Positions 4,765-7,673 of a stretch of 7,673 nt of DNA are shown here, piece after piece. The stretch spans positions 1 to 7,673 of the forward strand of contig DGWI01000040.1 of assembly GCA_002396085.1 (NCBI GenBank), written 5' to 3'. A program made the translations under genes and the position numbers. Position 1 is the first letter of the stretch. Every line of letters starts with the position of its first letter. The notes below the pieces were generated by a model. The model did no database searches. It was not told where the DNA came from and saw only the letters and a list, made by a program, of their open reading frames with translations. The DNA is from Porphyromonadaceae bacterium UBA4262 (GTDB lineage Bacteria; Bacteroidota; Bacteroidia; Bacteroidales; Muribaculaceae).

Positions 4765-7140
4765 ATGAAAAAAGTTTTTTTTACCGTCATTTTTGTCATG
4801 CTCACTTTGTTGCTGATGACATTTAAAGCCATTGCGATGACTCCCGACTTGAATGGAACCATACTGGATGAGAAGGGCGAACCGATGCCCTTTGTCAACG
4901 TGGTGCTGCTGTCGCTGCCCGACTCGGCCTATGTGCAAGGTGCGATGACCGACGAGCAGGGCAAGTTCCTGATCTCAACAGCCCACAGCGCAGGCGTGCT
5001 CAAGGTGTCTAGCATCGGATATGAGACACTCTATGTCGACCCAAGTGCGATTGGGCAACCCATCCAGATGCGCGAGGCAACCCTGATGCTGGGCGAAGTC
5101 GTCATCAAGAGCCAGCTGCCCAAGACCTTTGTCAAGGGCGAGGCTATGCGGACCACTGTCGCTGGCACACTGCTAGAGAAGGCTGGAACCATGACCGATG
5201 CACTGAAGAGAATCCCATCGCTCGAGGCCGAGCGTGATGGTGCAGTCAAGGTGCTGGGACGTGGTGATGCCGAGGTCTATATCAATGGCCGCAAAGTGCA
5301 GGACAACAGCGAACTGTCGCGCCTGCGCTCTGACCAGATTCAGCACATCGATGTCATCCAGAATCCAGGAGCACGCTATGCGGCGTCGACCCGTGCTGTG
5401 GTGCGCATCACGCTCAAGAAGGCGCAGGGCGAGGGCTTCAGTTTCCAGGACAACCTCTCGGCGATGTATCAATATCAAGGCACCATCACCAACAATCTGG
5501 ACGTGAATTACCGAACGGGAGGCCTCGATGTCACCGCCTCGTTTTGGGCTGGCCACTATGGGCACACCAAGTCGTTACAGACCAACGACCTCACTTACTA
5601 TGTCGGTTCGGACTGCTATGTGGGACGCAGCACGCAGGATGGGCGTAACGACTGGAATGGTTGGTCACCACAACTGCAAGTCAACTATATGGTCAACGAG
5701 AATCACAGCTTTGGGGCATACTATAAGTTTGACCGGCATCCCAGTGGTGAATTTAACTCGCTGTTTATCACCGACAACTATGTGAACGAAGTGTACACCG
5801 AGCGGTCAGAGAGCCGCATCTGGCAGGCCGACCGGTTCAAGAAGCACATCTTCAATGCCTACTACAACGGCAAGGTGGGCGCGCTGGGCATCGACTGGAA
5901 TGTGGACGGCTTGTTTGACAAGACCACCACCCCCGGCAGCACGGCCGAGCAGACGACAGTGTTTGGTGGCGAGGACGTGCACATCACCCGCAGCATCGAG
6001 AGCAGCACCAACAGTGGCAACAACTTCTGGGCAACGAAACTCATCTTGAGCTACCCGGTGTGGAAGGGCAACCTCGCTGTGGGCGGCGAGTACTCGCACA
6101 ACCGGCGCACTGATGCCTACAGTTTCTCGGCCACCAATTCGGTGCCTGTGCGGGCAACGGACACTGAGATCAACGAGTCGTCGACGGCAGCCTTTGCCGA
6201 GTTTGGCCGACCGTTCGGCAAGGTCTTTGCACAGGTGGGACTGCGCTATGAGCATCTCAAGAACAGTTACTACAACTTCAATGAGCGTGAAGATGAGGCT
6301 TGTCGCGACTATGGTGACTGGTTTCCCACGGCGGTTGTCTCGGCTCCCATAGGCAAGGTGCAGTTGTCGCTATCCTATCGTCGCGACATCCAGCGTCCCA
6401 ACTACAGCAACCTGACCAGTTCAACCATCTACATCAACCGTTATACCTATCAGAGCGGCAATCCCCGCTTGAAGCCGACCTATACACATAGCCTGGTGCT
6501 CAATGCTGCCTACCGATGGATGAACCTCACGTTGAACTATGCTCGCATCAAGGATGCCGTAACAATGGTCACCGAGTTGTTTCCCGGCACAGATGACCCG
6601 ATGGTGAGCCTGGTGCGTCCCGTCAACAGCAAGGATGGCTACAACCGCCTGACCGTGATACCTTCGCTCAATCCTGTGATTGGCTGCTGGCACCCCACAT
6701 GGAGCGTCTATGCTATCTTTCAGAACTACAAGACGCTGTGTGCTAGCGGCAACACCATCACGCTCAACCACCCGTTCGTCTCGCTGTCGTGGAACAATGA
6801 CATCGTGCTGCCGCGCGGCTTCAGGCTGAATGCGCACGTGCAGTGGACCTCGCGGGGCGACTACGACAACTTCCGTATTACCCGTTGTCGCTTCTACACC
6901 GGCATTGGCGTGCAGAAGGATGTCAGCCTGGGCCATGCCGGCTCGCTCACCGTCGACGTGCGCTGCATGGACATCTTCAACACCAACAAGGCTGGTGCCA
7001 TCATCTTCGGGCTTCGTGAGTTGACCACCTATAATCCGGCTCGTCGCACCTTCTCGCTTGACCTCACCTGGAAGTTTAACACGGCAGCCAGCAAATATCG
7101 TGGCTCGGGTGCGGGCGATAAACAGAAGGCGAGAATGTAA
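4765..7140 (+). CDS. Outer-membrane beta-barrel protein, TonB-receptor-like, with carboxypeptidase-regulatory-like domain
   Basis: It is predicted to be an outer-membrane barrel, probably for import or binding of an unknown ligand. The 791-residue product has a signal peptide (1-24, MKKVFF, a hydrophobic core, then KAIA). A carboxypeptidase-regulatory-like beta domain follows (about 29-110, with NGTILDEKGEPMPFVNV and VSSIGYET), then a plug-like domain (about 128-218, with DALKRIPSLE, VYINGRKV and IQNPGARY). The rest is a long barrel rich in alternating aromatic strands. YRRDIQRPNYSNL (538-550), GNPRLKP (565-571) and the tail SKYRGSGAG (776-784) are typical of the Bacteroidetes 'outer membrane beta-barrel family' (PF14905 type). 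No SusD-like lipoprotein is adjacent, so this is not an obvious polysaccharide-utilisation pair. The start is fixed by the signal peptide and an A-rich upstream stretch. It is divergent from the LytTR regulator and probably controlled with it. The ligand cannot be told. Confidence 0.9.
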   Translation: MKKVFFTVIFVMLTLLLMTFKAIAMTPDLNGTILDEKGEPMPFVNVVLLSLPDSAYVQGAMTDEQGKFLISTAHSAGVLKVSSIGYETLYVDPSAIGQPIQMREATLMLGEVVIKSQLPKTFVKGEAMRTTVAGTLLEKAGTMTDALKRIPSLEAERDGAVKVLGRGDAEVYINGRKVQDNSELSRLRSDQIQHIDVIQNPGARYAASTRAVVRITLKKAQGEGFSFQDNLSAMYQYQGTITNNLDVNYRTGGLDVTASFWAGHYGHTKSLQTNDLTYYVGSDCYVGRSTQDGRNDWNGWSPQLQVNYMVNENHSFGAYYKFDRHPSGEFNSLFITDNYVNEVYTERSESRIWQADRFKKHIFNAYYNGKVGALGIDWNVDGLFDKTTTPGSTAEQTTVFGGEDVHITRSIESSTNSGNNFWATKLILSYPVWKGNLAVGGEYSHNRRTDAYSFSATNSVPVRATDTEINESSTAAFAEFGRPFGKVFAQVGLRYEHLKNSYYNFNEREDEACRDYGDWFPTAVVSAPIGKVQLSLSYRRDIQRPNYSNLTSSTIYINRYTYQSGNPRLKPTYTHSLVLNAAYRWMNLTLNYARIKDAVTMVTELFPGTDDPMVSLVRPVNSKDGYNRLTVIPSLNPVIGCWHPTWSVYAIFQNYKTLCASGNTITLNHPFVSLSWNNDIVLPRGFRLNAHVQWTSRGDYDNFRITRCRFYTGIGVQKDVSLGHAGSLTVDVRCMDIFNTNKAGAIIFGLRELTTYNPARRTFSLDLTWKFNTAASKYRGSGAGDKQKARM

Positions 7141-7174
7141 TGAATTAGAAATTAGGAAATTCAAGTTTCGCAAG

Positions 7175-7194
7175 TAGCTACCTTTCGGTAGTTA
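7175..7194 (+). other. Stem-loop after the outer-membrane protein gene
   Basis: TAGCTACC-TTTC-GGTAGTTA forms an 8-bp stem with one G-T pair, 35 bases after the stop codon. No T-run follows, so as an intrinsic terminator it is weak; it may instead protect the 3' end or be part of the surrounding repeat. Confidence 0.35.
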
Positions 7195-7218
7195 AAGGAG
7201 TTAAGTAGTTATGTAGTT

Positions 7219-7235
7219 AAGACGATAGTCTTTTT
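7219..7235 (+). terminator. Weak candidate intrinsic terminator
   Basis: AAGAC-GATA-GTCTT is followed by three further T (five T in a row, 7231-7235), about 80 bases after the outer-membrane protein stop. The 5-bp stem is short, and its left half also belongs to the arm of the larger inverted repeat, so the two structures compete. Confidence 0.3.
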
Positions 7236-7366
7236 GTTCGTTGTTCGCTGTCCACTGTTCGCTAATCAGGTAACGTCTTAACTCCCTTTAACTCCTTAAC
7301 TACTTAACTACTTAACAACTCCAGAAACTTGAATAATCTGTAATAAACATGATGCCAGATATAATG

Positions 7367-7673
7367 ATGAAACAGGAAATCAATCCAAAGGATACCAATC
7401 GGGCGCTGGCATTTGAGTTGTGGATGAAATCACCCATGCCGATGGTGACGCTCACCAAGACCATCGACGTGACGCGGCTGTATAAGGTAAGTCGGCGGCG
7501 CGGGTTGAAGTTCAACATGCTCCTGTGCTGGAGCATTGGCAATGCGGCGTTACAGATTGAGGAGTTTTACATGTTGCCCCAGAACGGGAAACTGTACAAA
7601 TTCGATCGTATGGCCATTAACGTAATAGTTGACAACGTTATGGGCGGACTAAGTTTTTGCGACATTGCCGTTA
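7367..7673 (+). CDS. Chloramphenicol acetyltransferase-like O-acetyltransferase, N-terminal part (cut by window end)
   Basis: The frame runs open from the ATG to the window edge (102 complete codons). The product begins MKQEINPKDTNRALAFELW and contains FNMLLCWSIGNAALQIEEF (about 48-66), GKLYKFDRMAINVIV (about 74-88) and GGLSFCDI (about 93-100). These match the N-terminal half of the trimeric CAT family (PF00302 type), in which an acyl group moves from acyl-CoA to a hydroxyl. The catalytic His motif lies in the missing C-terminal half, so activity cannot be judged. Chromosomal Bacteroidales members of this kind are common and need not confer drug resistance. In-frame ATGs at 7349, 7352 and 7364 are possible starts; I prefer 7367 because the family-like sequence begins with MKQEI. 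It follows the outer-membrane protein on the same strand, separated by the inverted-repeat element. Confidence 0.85.
   Translation, partial: MKQEINPKDTNRALAFELWMKSPMPMVTLTKTIDVTRLYKVSRRRGLKFNMLLCWSIGNAALQIEEFYMLPQNGKLYKFDRMAINVIVDNVMGGLSFCDIAV

Larger units (their letters stand above)
7159..7334. repeat. 176-bp nested inverted-repeat element (MITE-like) without a gene
   Basis: The outer ends are a perfect 11-bp inverted repeat: ATTCAAGTTTC (7159-7169) and GAAACTTGAAT (7324-7334). Nested inside are arms made of repeated AGTTAA octamers (about 7188-7224 and 7274-7311), which end inwards in a perfect 10-bp pair, AGTTAAGACG (7215-7224) and CGTCTTAACT (7274-7283). The 49-base centre holds repeated GTTCGCTGT-like words. 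It fills the gap between the barrel gene and the acyltransferase gene. A transcript across it could fold into one long imperfect stem. Confidence 0.6.

Noticed and set aside
7229..7236. TCTTTTTG as a -7 element for the acyltransferase gene
   Set aside because: It deviates at a key position, lacks a -33 partner, and lies about 130 bases from the start inside the inverted-repeat element.
7191..7316. Possible CRISPR array from the AGTTAA repeats
   Set aside because: The units are 8-9 bases long without spacers and are arranged as inverted arms, unlike CRISPR repeats; no cas gene is present.
7312..7542. 76-codon minus-strand frame with hydrophobic stretches
   Set aside because: It is antisense to the acyltransferase start and runs into the inverted-repeat element; no independent support.

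Overview
The window looks like chromosomal DNA of a Bacteroidales bacterium, in the broad Prevotella / Bacteroides / Muribaculaceae range; I cannot fix the genus. Three things point there: exact or near-exact copies of the Bacteroidetes promoter elements (TTTG, about 20 bp, TAnnTTTG) upstream of most genes with no Shine-Dalgarno sequences, an outer-membrane barrel with a carboxypeptidase-like N-terminal domain and a typical 'SKYRGSGAG' tail, and GC-rich genes separated by AT-rich or repeat-filled gaps.

Layout. Bases 1-347 carry no gene but are dense in hairpins, a 7-bp tandem repeat and a G-rich repeat. dapF (348-1178, minus) makes meso-diaminopimelate for peptidoglycan and lysine; it is bracketed by two related G/C-run repeats, and the left copy supplies its stop codon. 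An AT-rich divergent region (about 1283-1510) separates it from a PLP-dependent MalY/PatB-type C-S lyase (1511-2692, plus). That gene converges on, and overlaps by 6 bp, a patatin-like acyl hydrolase (2687-3535, minus). Upstream of the patatin on the same strand is a four-helix membrane protein with a coiled coil and a LytTR DNA-binding domain (3596-4522, minus). Divergent from it is a 791-residue outer-membrane beta-barrel protein (4765-7140, plus). After a 176-bp nested inverted-repeat element (7159-7334) comes the start of a chloramphenicol-acetyltransferase-like acyltransferase (7367 onward), cut by the window edge.

How they may work together. The most interesting unit is the divergent LytTR regulator / outer-membrane barrel pair. 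Between two well-formed divergent promoters lies a perfect 11-bp direct repeat (CATTCGTCACA at 4564 and 4603) that resembles the known site of the LytTR protein AlgR (CCGTTCGTC). This suggests a membrane-anchored one-component regulator that controls itself and an outer-membrane protein, possibly with the patatin-like hydrolase in the same envelope-related group. The regulatory link is inference. dapF and the C-S lyase look like ordinary housekeeping metabolism; what is unusual there is the repeat material in the dapF leader and tail.
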